A DNA stretch of 5,745 bases from an uncultured bacterium (GTDB lineage Bacteria; Bacteroidota; Bacteroidia; Chitinophagales; CAIODY01): NCBI GenBank assembly GCA_903871715.1, contig CAIQHW010000245.1, positions 1-5,745 of the forward strand. The letters run 5' to 3'. Positions 1-5,745 of the stretch are shown here, piece by piece (within the stretch, counting starts at the first letter, position 1; every line of letters begins with the position of its first letter). Position numbers and translations under genes: made by a program. The notes under the pieces were generated by a model that saw only the letters and a program-made list of their open reading frames with translations, was not told where the DNA came from and searched no databases.

Positions 1-387
1 CCATTAATGATTATGCCCAACTGGGAATCTTTTATTTTAACTTCGCCGCATGCGCTTTACAGAACACTTTTACGACCAAATATTTTTCAGTTTTCCAGTT
101 GGCACGAAATGGGTTATGCCATTATTCACAGCTGTTATTTATTAATTTGTATCGCATTAGCATCCATGCACTTTTTATTTCGCAAACCAATTTCTGGCTT
201 GGCTTTATTCTGCTTATTTTATGCTATTTCATTGTTTGTATTTATTGGCTGGATAGTGCCAAATGTAGGAGCCATGGTGCGTTACACCTCTTGTGCTTAT
301 GTATTCTTTACATTATTTTTTGTGTTGATTGTAGATGAAAAAAAGTTTTCGTTCTTATCAAAATTCAAAAACATTTTTAAGTTGTAA
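1..387 (+). CDS. C-terminal end of a multi-pass membrane protein (5' truncated by window edge)
   Basis: The frame is open from base 1 (codons cca tta atg), so the methionines near base 7 are probably internal and the gene begins upstream. The visible 128 residues contain about three hydrophobic segments, near residues 37-60, 64-86 and 97-111, and end in a basic tail rich in Lys and Phe, probably cytoplasmic. Two local signatures, an L-L-R-P stretch near residues 23-26 and a P-N-V-G-A-M-V-R-Y stretch just before the last membrane segment, resemble the C-terminal ends of uncharacterised Bacteroidota polytopic proteins that I associate with glycosyltransferase or polysaccharide-type membrane proteins. 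That resemblance is from memory and the function is inferred only weakly. The gene converges on ribD with a 7-base gap. I see no convincing terminator after its stop codon (TAA at 385-387). Confidence 0.7.
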   Translation, partial: PLMIMPNWESFILTSPHALYRTLLRPNIFQFSSWHEMGYAIIHSCYLLICIALASMHFLFRKPISGLALFCLFYAISLFVFIGWIVPNVGAMVRYTSCAYVFFTLFFVLIVDEKKFSFLSKFKNIFKL

Positions 388-394
388 AACAAAA

Positions 395-1432
395 TCAGCG
401 TTTGTAAAAACTAATTTTGTTGTTGCCAATTTTTATTTCTTCTAAAAATTTTTCTAAAAAATTTAGTGCTTTAATTCCATCTTCAATTTTCATTTCAGTG
501 TTTGTGACAATTCTTGCTTCATCCCAAAGATTTGATTTTATAAAGGTTTCGAGCAATTTAGCGCCACCTTCTACAATGAGCGAAAGTATTTTTTTTTCGT
601 ACAAAATTTTCAAAAAATCGTTCAGCCAATTTTCATTGAAGTCAATTTTTAAAAATTCCTTGTTGCAAATTGTTGCATTTTTTTTAGTGTTTAAAATCAA
701 AGTTGAAAACTCATCAGCTAACAAAAAATGAGTGGTTGGTAATTTATTTTCTTTGTCAATTACAATTCGCAAAGGTTGGTTTTTTGAAGGAAAAATTCGT
801 GCAGTTAATTTTGGGTTATCATACAATGCAGTATTGAAACCAACCATTATAGCCGATTCGTAACTTCGCCATTCATGCACCAAAACATCAGTTTCAAAGT
901 TGGATATTTTTACTGGTTCAAAATTTTTACCAGCAATAAACTCATTTTCAGTTTGCGCCCATTTCAAAATAATGTAAGGACGATGCTGTTTTTCAAAAGT
1001 AAAAAATCTTTGGTTTAAATTTTCACAATCTTGTTCCAAAATATTTTCAATCACTTCAACGCCTCTATTCATCAACCTTTGCACTCCTCGCCCACTCACT
1101 ATTGGATTTATATCTCGGCATCCGATCACTACTTTTGGGATGTTGTTTTTCAAAATCAAATCAGTACATGGTGGTGTTTTTCCATGATGATTGCACGGTT
1201 CTAAATTCACATACAAAGTACTTTTTGAAATCAGTTTTTTATTTTCGTTAGCAACTGAATTGATACAATTTACTTCAGCATGTGCGCCGCCAAATTGCTG
1301 ATGCCAACCTTCGCCAATAATTTTACCATCATGCACCAATACCGCTCCCACCAATGGATTTGGAGCAACCATACCATTGCCTCTTTTGGCTAATTCGATA
1401 CAACGCAAAATAAAATATTGGTGAGAATGCAA
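395..1432 (-). CDS. ribD: RibD, bifunctional diaminohydroxyphosphoribosylaminopyrimidine deaminase / 5-amino-6-(5-phosphoribosylamino)uracil reductase
   Basis: RibD carries out the second and third steps of riboflavin synthesis from GTP in the cytoplasm: zinc-dependent deamination of the pyrimidine, then NADPH-dependent reduction of the ribose. The deaminase domain fills about residues 1-145. It has the P-N-P-L-V-G-A-V segment (24-31), the H-A-E motif (His51, catalytic Glu53) and P-C-N-H-H-G-K-T-P-P-C (79-89), giving zinc ligands His51, Cys80 and Cys89. The reductase domain (about 150-345) has K-W-A-Q-T (157-161), V-G-F-N-T (197-201), D-N-P-K-L (205-209) and V-E-G-G (287-290). The length of 345 residues is normal and both domains look complete. 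One oddity is Asn163-Glu164 where most RibD proteins have Asp-Gly. The start is TTG (1430-1432): no in-frame ATG lies between it and the upstream in-frame stop at 1499-1501, and RibD proteins typically begin about here. It appears to be transcribed alone. Confidence 0.95.
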   Translation of the reverse strand: MHSHQYFILRCIELAKRGNGMVAPNPLVGAVLVHDGKIIGEGWHQQFGGAHAEVNCINSVANENKKLISKSTLYVNLEPCNHHGKTPPCTDLILKNNIPKVVIGCRDINPIVSGRGVQRLMNRGVEVIENILEQDCENLNQRFFTFEKQHRPYIILKWAQTENEFIAGKNFEPVKISNFETDVLVHEWRSYESAIMVGFNTALYDNPKLTARIFPSKNQPLRIVIDKENKLPTTHFLLADEFSTLILNTKKNATICNKEFLKIDFNENWLNDFLKILYEKKILSLIVEGGAKLLETFIKSNLWDEARIVTNTEMKIEDGIKALNFLEKFLEEIKIGNNKISFYKR

Positions 1433-1455
1433 TTTAAAAAAAAATAGTTTTGAAA

Positions 1456-1463
1456 CAAAAGTA
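1456..1463 (-). promoter_or_regulatory. Candidate Bacteroidota -7 promoter element for ribD
   Basis: On the minus strand this reads TACTTTTG, an exact match to the Bacteroidota sigma-factor -7 consensus TAnnTTTG. It lies 23 bases before the TTG start of ribD, which would give a leader of roughly 15-20 bases. No convincing TTTG -33 element is visible at the usual spacing of about 20 bases, where the terminator hairpin lies instead, so the call rests on the -7 match and its position. Short matches of this kind occur by chance in AT-rich DNA. The leader has no room for an FMN riboswitch. Confidence 0.5.
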
Positions 1464-1470
1464 GCAACAA

Positions 1471-1508
1471 AAAAACTTGAAAAATGTGTTTCAATTTTTC
1501 AAGTTTTT
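1471..1508 (-). terminator. Rho-independent terminator of the T9SS type A cargo gene
   Basis: A perfect 15-bp inverted repeat (1471-1485 and 1494-1508) encloses an 8-base loop. Read on the minus strand, the second arm runs into seven consecutive T residues (1475-1469), the form of an intrinsic terminator. It lies 21 bases past the TAG stop of the 1530-3584 gene and before ribD, so it should separate the two transcripts. The stem is AT-rich, with only the central C-T-T-G/C-A-A-G part containing GC pairs, but its length makes it stable. Plus-strand use is unlikely because no plus-strand gene ends here. Confidence 0.85.
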
Positions 1509-1529
1509 AAAACTGTCGGATGAATAAAA

Positions 1530-3584
1530 CTATTTCAAAACCTTGATGGTTTTTTTGCGCTTTTGTGTGTTGTTGGATAAAATGGCAATGTACATGCCAT
1601 GCGATAAATCGGCTAAATCAATCGGAATTATCATTTCAGAATTGGCAGCTAAAGTGGCTTCCAGTTCGGGTTTCATGATTTGTCCATTTAAATTGACGAT
1701 ATCCAATGTGTAATTATTTTCTTTCGAAGAAGTGGAATAAAATTTCAATGATGGCTGATTAAAACTGTTTAATAATTCTACATTTTCCTCTTCGTGATTA
1801 ACGCAAACCGATTCGATGGTTGTGCCACTATTATTTTCGATTCTCATCAAACCCAAGCTGATAAAGGTTTCTGCCAAATTGTTTAAAGTCATATTTTCAA
1901 AGACCAACTTATTGTCTATTTCTGTTGGCTTAATTTCTGATACAGTTGAGTTTTTAAAATCGCCAATTTTATCCACTATTAATCGCACTTGAGAAAAATC
2001 CGTACAACCGTTGATTAATTTTTTATCAAAAATCAGATTCACTTTTTGATTGAAATTGGTAGCAACTAATTTGTAGTTGCACGAAATTTTTGAAGCAATT
2101 TCTTGTGGCAAATTTTGATGCTCGGCAAAATTGCCAGCAATGTAAAAACTACCACCATTATTTGCCCACAATAAATAAGAATTGTTGTTGCAAATTGATG
2201 CAGTGATACTTAAAGCATCTTGCTCATTGTGGCTTGTAGCGTTGGTTTGCAGGAATGATGAAGCATCATCTCTACCAATGCCCACAATATCGTGGCTGAA
2301 ATTTTTGCTCAAATTATTGTTCCAAATTTTATCGCCAGCAGATGAAAAATAATCCAAATTATTGGTGCGATTGATGCCATATTTTAATGCTAAATAAGTT
2401 TCAATTTTATTGGTTTCGTCAGCAGTTAATGTGCGATTGAACATCATAATTTCTGAAATGTTTTTATCGCTGCTTAACAACTCATCACCAAATTTTAGTT
2501 CTACATTTTTTTTAAAAACATTGCTTACCGATTTTACGGCAGCAAAATATTGATTATCGTCAAACACTTTACCATTAAGGATTTGACCATTTATCACGGC
2601 ATAAAAATTATCCAATTTTTCAACCAGTTTTTTATTCATCAACACACTCCAATTATTTTGCGCAGTTGAAAAATGAATATAAGGATGCAAATTATTTTCT
2701 TTCGCATCGTTTCCAGCAGCTACATAATTTGGTTGATAATTAGCATTGCTTTGTTCCCATTTTAAATAATTGATGCACTGTTTCCAAGCTGCAACTTTGC
2801 CATTAAAAAGCTGCACATCTTTTTCATCGGCTTTCCACCAAGCGCTAATGCTATTGGCTGAAGTGATTGCTGCATCTATGTTTAAAGGTTGCCAATGCAA
2901 CACCTGATTATTTGCTGGTAAGGAAGTAATATGTTGATTTTGTTTACCATAATTAGCTACAAATTCATTTTGCAAATTATCAATCGATAAAAAATCTTTT
3001 TCGCCAGATGTACCACGGATGCCGATAGATGCACCGCCACTTTCTTTATTTATTTTTCCAGAAATGTTGTTGTAAACAAAGTCAATTATATTTTTTGTTT
3101 CGTAAAAAATAACTTGAAATGATAGGTCAAACTGTTCGTGGTGGCTGCAATGTACATTTTTCCATTCTACAATAAATTGGCGAAAAGGTTCTTTTCCTAA
3201 AGTTTGAATTTTGATAGAATCAGAAATTAAATCATCCCAATAAGGTGCAATGATAGGCGGAGCAATGCTTGTAGAACTAATGGCTAAATTATTAGAATTA
3301 GCATTGGAGGTGCTAAAAGCGCCTAACGACAACCATCCATTGCTGCTAACTTTGAAATTTTTATACGCAATGCCATCAAAATAAAATGAAAATGGCAAAG
3401 CGATTTCATCGCTTAATTGGTCATCTTGTTTGTATTGAATAAGGCTTGCATCGCTGGTTAGTGGCACATAAACAGCTCTTTGCGAGCTAAATTGATAAGA
3501 TAATTGTGCAAAAATAGGAGCAGTACAAAAAGACAATACACCAATTAAAGTGATGGAAATAAATGCTACTTTGTTTTTTTTCAT
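1530..3584 (-). CDS. Secreted protein with T9SS type A C-terminal sorting domain
   Basis: A 684-residue protein probably exported by Sec and then by the type IX secretion system to the surface or medium. The start is ATG at 3582-3584, which gives a clean signal peptide: Lys2, Lys3 and Lys5, a hydrophobic core at about 7-20, and likely cleavage near Ala26-Gln27. A TTG ten codons upstream (3614) would put a polar extension before the signal and is rejected. Residues about 28-230 look like a beta-rich domain common in Bacteroidota secreted proteins (S-S-N-G-W-L at 80-85, A-P-Y-W-D-D-L at 113-119). Residues about 242-460 resemble the family with W-W-K-A-D (249-253), a Y-L-A-L-K-Y-G-I segment (397-404) and G-I-G-R-D-D (435-440), whose function I do not know. 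Residues about 608-684 match the type A (Por secretion) sorting domain: Y-T-L-D-I-V-N-L-N-G-Q near 625-635, a Gly-Met-Tyr segment (663-665) and a basic tail. No catalytic motif is visible, so enzyme activity is not claimed. Confidence 0.88.
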   Translation of the reverse strand: MKKNKVAFISITLIGVLSFCTAPIFAQLSYQFSSQRAVYVPLTSDASLIQYKQDDQLSDEIALPFSFYFDGIAYKNFKVSSNGWLSLGAFSTSNANSNNLAISSTSIAPPIIAPYWDDLISDSIKIQTLGKEPFRQFIVEWKNVHCSHHEQFDLSFQVIFYETKNIIDFVYNNISGKINKESGGASIGIRGTSGEKDFLSIDNLQNEFVANYGKQNQHITSLPANNQVLHWQPLNIDAAITSANSISAWWKADEKDVQLFNGKVAAWKQCINYLKWEQSNANYQPNYVAAGNDAKENNLHPYIHFSTAQNNWSVLMNKKLVEKLDNFYAVINGQILNGKVFDDNQYFAAVKSVSNVFKKNVELKFGDELLSSDKNISEIMMFNRTLTADETNKIETYLALKYGINRTNNLDYFSSAGDKIWNNNLSKNFSHDIVGIGRDDASSFLQTNATSHNEQDALSITASICNNNSYLLWANNGGSFYIAGNFAEHQNLPQEIASKISCNYKLVATNFNQKVNLIFDKKLINGCTDFSQVRLIVDKIGDFKNSTVSEIKPTEIDNKLVFENMTLNNLAETFISLGLMRIENNSGTTIESVCVNHEEENVELLNSFNQPSLKFYSTSSKENNYTLDIVNLNGQIMKPELEATLAANSEMIIPIDLADLSHGMYIAILSNNTQKRKKTIKVLK

Positions 3585-3615
3585 TGCAAACTGTTGGTGG
3601 TTATTCAGTTGCAAA

Positions 3616-3637
3616 TCAACAATAATTCTTTTGTTGA
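3616..3637 (-). repeat. Small inverted repeat in the leader of the type A cargo gene
   Basis: A 7-bp perfect inverted repeat (3616-3622 and 3631-3637) with an 8-base loop lies between the type B gene (stop at 3687-3689) and the ATG at 3584. On the minus strand it is followed only by TTTG, so it makes a poor intrinsic terminator for the type B gene. It could be a leader hairpin or chance in AT-rich DNA. A second short hairpin (CGTAA/TTACG, 3655-3668) lies just upstream. Neither settles whether the two cargo genes share a transcript. Confidence 0.3.
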
Positions 3638-3645
3638 AATTATCC

Positions 3646-3653
3646 CCAAAGTA
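3646..3653 (-). promoter_or_regulatory. Weak candidate -7 element for the T9SS type A cargo gene
   Basis: On the minus strand this reads TACTTTGG, one mismatch from the Bacteroidota -7 consensus TAnnTTTG. It would give a leader of roughly 50 bases before the ATG at 3584. No -33 TTTG is visible at the expected distance upstream, so this is only a candidate. If it is not functional, the gene may be read from the promoter of the type B gene, which lies outside the window. Confidence 0.25.
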
Positions 3654-3686
3654 GCGTAAATGCTTACGTTGATTTACTGAAAAACA

Positions 3687-5745
3687 TTATCGAAGCAAGG
3701 TTACATTGCCTTGTTTAGTGGCTGTTCGTCCATCATTAAATGTAGCAGAAACGATGTAAGTGTAAACACCAATGGGTTGTGGTTCGCCATTGAAAGTACC
3801 GTCCCAGCCGCTTTTGATATCGGTAGTTTCATAAATTAATTGTCCCCAACGATTGTAAATTTGTAAATCCATCGACTGCATCAAGGGTTGAAAAATCATG
3901 TTGAATTTATCATTGTGTTCATCACCATTTGGTGTGAATGCACTCGGCATTGAAATATGCAATGGTGCAATAACTTCTATTACACCATATACAGTAGTAT
4001 CTGGGCATCCAAAAGAATTTGTTGCTACTAAGGTGATATAATAATTGCCAGGTGTGGAATAAGTGTGTAATGGATTGGTAAGAATAGATGAAGTGTTATC
4101 TCCAAAATTCCAAGCATAAGTATTGTTATTGCCGTTGGTTAAATTGTTGAATTGAATTGTAGCGTTACTTACTTCGATAGGCGTATTAAAAATTGGTGTA
4201 GTATTGAAATTGGCTGTGGGCTTGGGATTTACGGTGATGTAATGCGGAATGGTTAAAGTATCAGGGCAATTATTGGCATTGTTAGCAATTAAAGTTACAT
4301 CCCATGTGCCAGCATTAAACGTATGATTTGGGAAAGACAAAAAACTTGAACCGCCATCTGAAAATAGCCAGTGATAAGCACTTGCATTGCTACTTTGATT
4401 GGTGAGTTTTACATTCAATGGCGCACAACCTAATAATGGTGATGCTATAAATAGGGCGTTGCTTCTCGAAAAAACATTGACGAATAAAGATGCAGTAACT
4501 TGGCACGAACCATAAAATATTCCTGTGGCTGTGTAAGTTGTGCCAATGGCCGGAGTTACAGAAACGCTTACACCGCTTAAGTTTCCCGGTTGCCATGTGT
4601 AGCCGCTTGCACCGCCGTTTGCCGTTAAGATGATTGAACTGCCAGCGCAAACGCTTGAATCGTAAGACGAAATATTAATAGGTGGTGCTACTTGCACATT
4701 TACCGCAACTGTACCACTGCCGCTGCATCCATTGACATCAGTGCCTGAAACAGAATATGTTGTTGGTGTAACTGGCGAAACAGTAACCGGTGTAATCGTT
4801 TGCCCGCTTGGCGTCCAAGTAAAGTTGGTTAAATTAGTTACTGCTAATTGTGTTGAACCGCCATTGCAAATTGTTGGCGGTGTAGCCGTAACATTCACAA
4901 CTGGCAATGGATTCACAGTTACCACCACCTGTTTTGTAGTGGTGCAAGTGATACCAGTGGTGGTGGCTTTTACCGAATAAGTGGTGGTGATGGTTGGTGA
5001 TGCCGAAACGGTTGCACCTGTGGTGGCACTCAAGCCTGTGGCTGGCGACCAATGATAAGATGTAGCGCCCGATGCAGTAATATTTAAACTGCTATTCGCA
5101 CAAATGGTGGGTGCAGCAGGCAATAAATTTAAAGTAGGTGAAGTGTTGATAGTAACCGTGACAGATGCTTGCCCAGTGCAATTATGCGCATCTGTACCAC
5201 TCACCGTATAAGTAGTGGTGGCAGCAGGAAAAACAAGTACAGTGGAGGTAGTATAAGCACCCGGTGTCCAAGTAAAATTAGTTAGTCCAGTGGTAGTTAA
5301 ATGCACCGAATCGCCAGCGCAAACTGTTGTATAATTCGCTGTGGCAGTAACTGTAGGCAATGCATAAACAGTGATGTGAACTGAATCGTTTGCTATACAA
5401 CCTACAGTATTGGTAGCAGTTAAATGATAAGTAGTAGAAACTGTTGGTGATGCCATTGGGTTATGAATAGTTGTAGAACTTAGACCTGTGGCTGGCGACC
5501 AACTATAAGTGAAACCTGTAGTAGCATTTAATTGCACATTCGAGTTTTTGCAAATGGCTGGCGATACAGGCACAATGCTAATTTTAGCTGTTGTATCTAC
5601 ATAAATTTTAAAACTATCTTGCCCGCTACAACCATTTGTACCTGTGCCAATAACATGATAATTAGTGGTAACTAATGGCGAAACTGTAATGGTATTGGTG
5701 GTATATCCAGTTGGAAACCATGTTAAAGACGATAAGCCCGAAACA
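3687..5745 (-). CDS. Large repetitive surface protein with Ig-like and PKD repeats and T9SS type B sorting domain (N-terminus beyond window)
   Basis: The frame is open to the right edge, giving 685 visible residues numbered from the codon at 5742-5744. A GTG at 5571-5573 is not a start: the 57 codons before it encode another repeat of the same kind. From the N-terminal side come one partial and five complete Ig-like units of 73-78 residues. Each has a Cys near its start, a Trp-x-Pro or similar core, a T-T-Y strand and a second Cys. Two PKD-type domains follow. The first is degenerate (W-L-F-S-D-G-G); the second is close to consensus (W-N-F-G-D-N, then H-T-Y, P-G-N-Y). The last 90 or so residues are a type B (gliding-motility-associated) sorting domain with F-T-P-N-G-D-E-H-N-D-K-F (603-614), Y-N-R-W-G-Q-L-I-Y-E-T (630-640), G-W-D-G (646-649) and terminal G-N-V-T-L-L-R. 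Proteins of this layout are large exported surface proteins, often thought to be adhesins. No enzyme domain is visible, and ligand and role are unknown. To the eye the base composition is less AT-rich than in ribD. Confidence 0.92.
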   Translation of the reverse strand, partial: VSGLSSLTWFPTGYTTNTITVSPLVTTNYHVIGTGTNGCSGQDSFKIYVDTTAKISIVPVSPAICKNSNVQLNATTGFTYSWSPATGLSSTTIHNPMASPTVSTTYHLTATNTVGCIANDSVHITVYALPTVTATANYTTVCAGDSVHLTTTGLTNFTWTPGAYTTSTVLVFPAATTTYTVSGTDAHNCTGQASVTVTINTSPTLNLLPAAPTICANSSLNITASGATSYHWSPATGLSATTGATVSASPTITTTYSVKATTTGITCTTTKQVVVTVNPLPVVNVTATPPTICNGGSTQLAVTNLTNFTWTPSGQTITPVTVSPVTPTTYSVSGTDVNGCSGSGTVAVNVQVAPPINISSYDSSVCAGSSIILTANGGASGYTWQPGNLSGVSVSVTPAIGTTYTATGIFYGSCQVTASLFVNVFSRSNALFIASPLLGCAPLNVKLTNQSSNASAYHWLFSDGGSSFLSFPNHTFNAGTWDVTLIANNANNCPDTLTIPHYITVNPKPTANFNTTPIFNTPIEVSNATIQFNNLTNGNNNTYAWNFGDNTSSILTNPLHTYSTPGNYYITLVATNSFGCPDTTVYGVIEVIAPLHISMPSAFTPNGDEHNDKFNMIFQPLMQSMDLQIYNRWGQLIYETTDIKSGWDGTFNGEPQPIGVYTYIVSATFNDGRTATKQGNVTLLR
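4683..5744 (-). repeat. Tandem Ig-like repeats with an alternating two-unit (about 450 bp) higher-order period
   Basis: Approximate units on the minus strand are 5744-5595 (partial, type B), 5594-5361 (type A), 5360-5139 (type B), 5138-4908 (type A) and 4907-4683 (type B). Type A units share W-S-P-A-T-G-L-S and A-S-P-T; type B units share N-F-T-W-T-P and S-G-T-D before the second Cys (the partial unit is more diverged). Core Trp residues of like units are 150 or 151 codons apart, while neighbouring units are 73-78 codons long. At DNA level an identical 18-base stretch occurs at 5035-5052 and 5485-5502, exactly 450 bases apart, and an 11-base one at 4813-4823 and 5266-5276. A more diverged unit (about 4682-4464) follows. 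Expansion probably went by duplication of A-B pairs. Confidence 0.8.

Noticed and set aside
99..338. A 79-codon plus-strand open frame in another frame of the first gene.
   Set aside because: It overlaps the membrane protein frame, which is open through the whole left edge and has convincing membrane segments.
388..421. An 8-bp inverted repeat (388-395 and 414-421) between the convergent membrane protein and ribD genes, as a shared terminator.
   Set aside because: The stem is nearly all A-T with an 18-base loop, no T-run follows on the plus strand, and it overlaps the end of ribD. It is likely chance in AT-rich DNA.
417..731. A 104-codon plus-strand open frame opposite ribD.
   Set aside because: It lies wholly within the conserved ribD reductase domain on the other strand and looks like a low-complexity shadow frame rich in Phe, Ser and Lys.
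1433..1529. An FMN (RFN) riboswitch upstream of ribD.
   Set aside because: The gap to the neighbouring gene is 97 bases, largely taken up by the terminator, and none of the conserved RFN segments is visible.
3585..3614. A start for the type A cargo gene at the TTG at 3614.
   Set aside because: It would add ten polar residues before a good signal peptide; the ATG at 3582-3584 directly precedes the Lys-rich n-region.
4732..4980. An 82-codon open frame on the plus strand, rich in Val and Thr.
   Set aside because: It is antisense to the Thr/Val-rich Ig-like repeats; its composition is a mirror of the real gene, and it has no domain or start signal of its own.
4390..5052. Two short minus-strand open frames (4390-4650 and 4834-5052) inside the type B protein gene.
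   Set aside because: They are out of frame with the repeat protein, whose frame is supported by repeat periodicity and the sorting domain. The His/Cys-rich translation comes from shifted Thr and Val codons.
4683..5744. The regular repeats read as a CRISPR array or other non-coding repeat.
   Set aside because: The repeats are about 220-235 bp long, diverged and in frame, and they encode Ig-like domains.

Overview
The window looks like chromosomal DNA of a member of the Bacteroidota (Bacteroidetes), possibly a gliding or environmental lineage. Three things point there. Two of the genes end in type IX secretion system (T9SS) C-terminal sorting domains, which are restricted to that phylum. The DNA is AT-rich, and at least one upstream region carries a match to the phylum's -7 promoter element TAnnTTTG. 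No genus can be assigned from the sequence alone.

Layout from left to right. (1) 1-387, plus strand: the 3' end of a multi-pass membrane protein gene that starts outside the window. (2) 395-1432, minus strand: ribD, the bifunctional deaminase/reductase of riboflavin biosynthesis, convergent with gene 1 and separated from it by only 7 bases. (3) 1433-1529: a compact intergenic region with a strong rho-independent terminator for the gene to its right, followed at once by a candidate promoter for ribD. (4) 1530-3584, minus strand: a secreted protein with a signal peptide and a T9SS type A sorting domain. (5) 3585-3686: a short intergenic region with only weak candidate signals. (6) 3687 to beyond 5745, minus strand: the 3' part of a large repetitive surface protein with tandem Ig-like units, two PKD domains and a T9SS type B (gliding-motility-associated) C-terminal domain. 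It runs off the right edge.

Genes 4 and 6 lie in the same direction, both apparently T9SS cargo, one with each class of sorting signal. They probably reach the cell surface or medium by the same machinery; whether they work together is not shown. ribD appears to be an independently transcribed housekeeping gene that happens to lie next to them. Its leader is too short to hold an FMN riboswitch.

I found no rRNA, tRNA, CRISPR array, insertion sequence, attachment site or origin, and no stretch over 300 bases without a gene. I do not see strong evidence for a previously undescribed system. The most structured unexplained signal is a higher-order (about 450 bp) dimeric repeat in the large surface protein gene.
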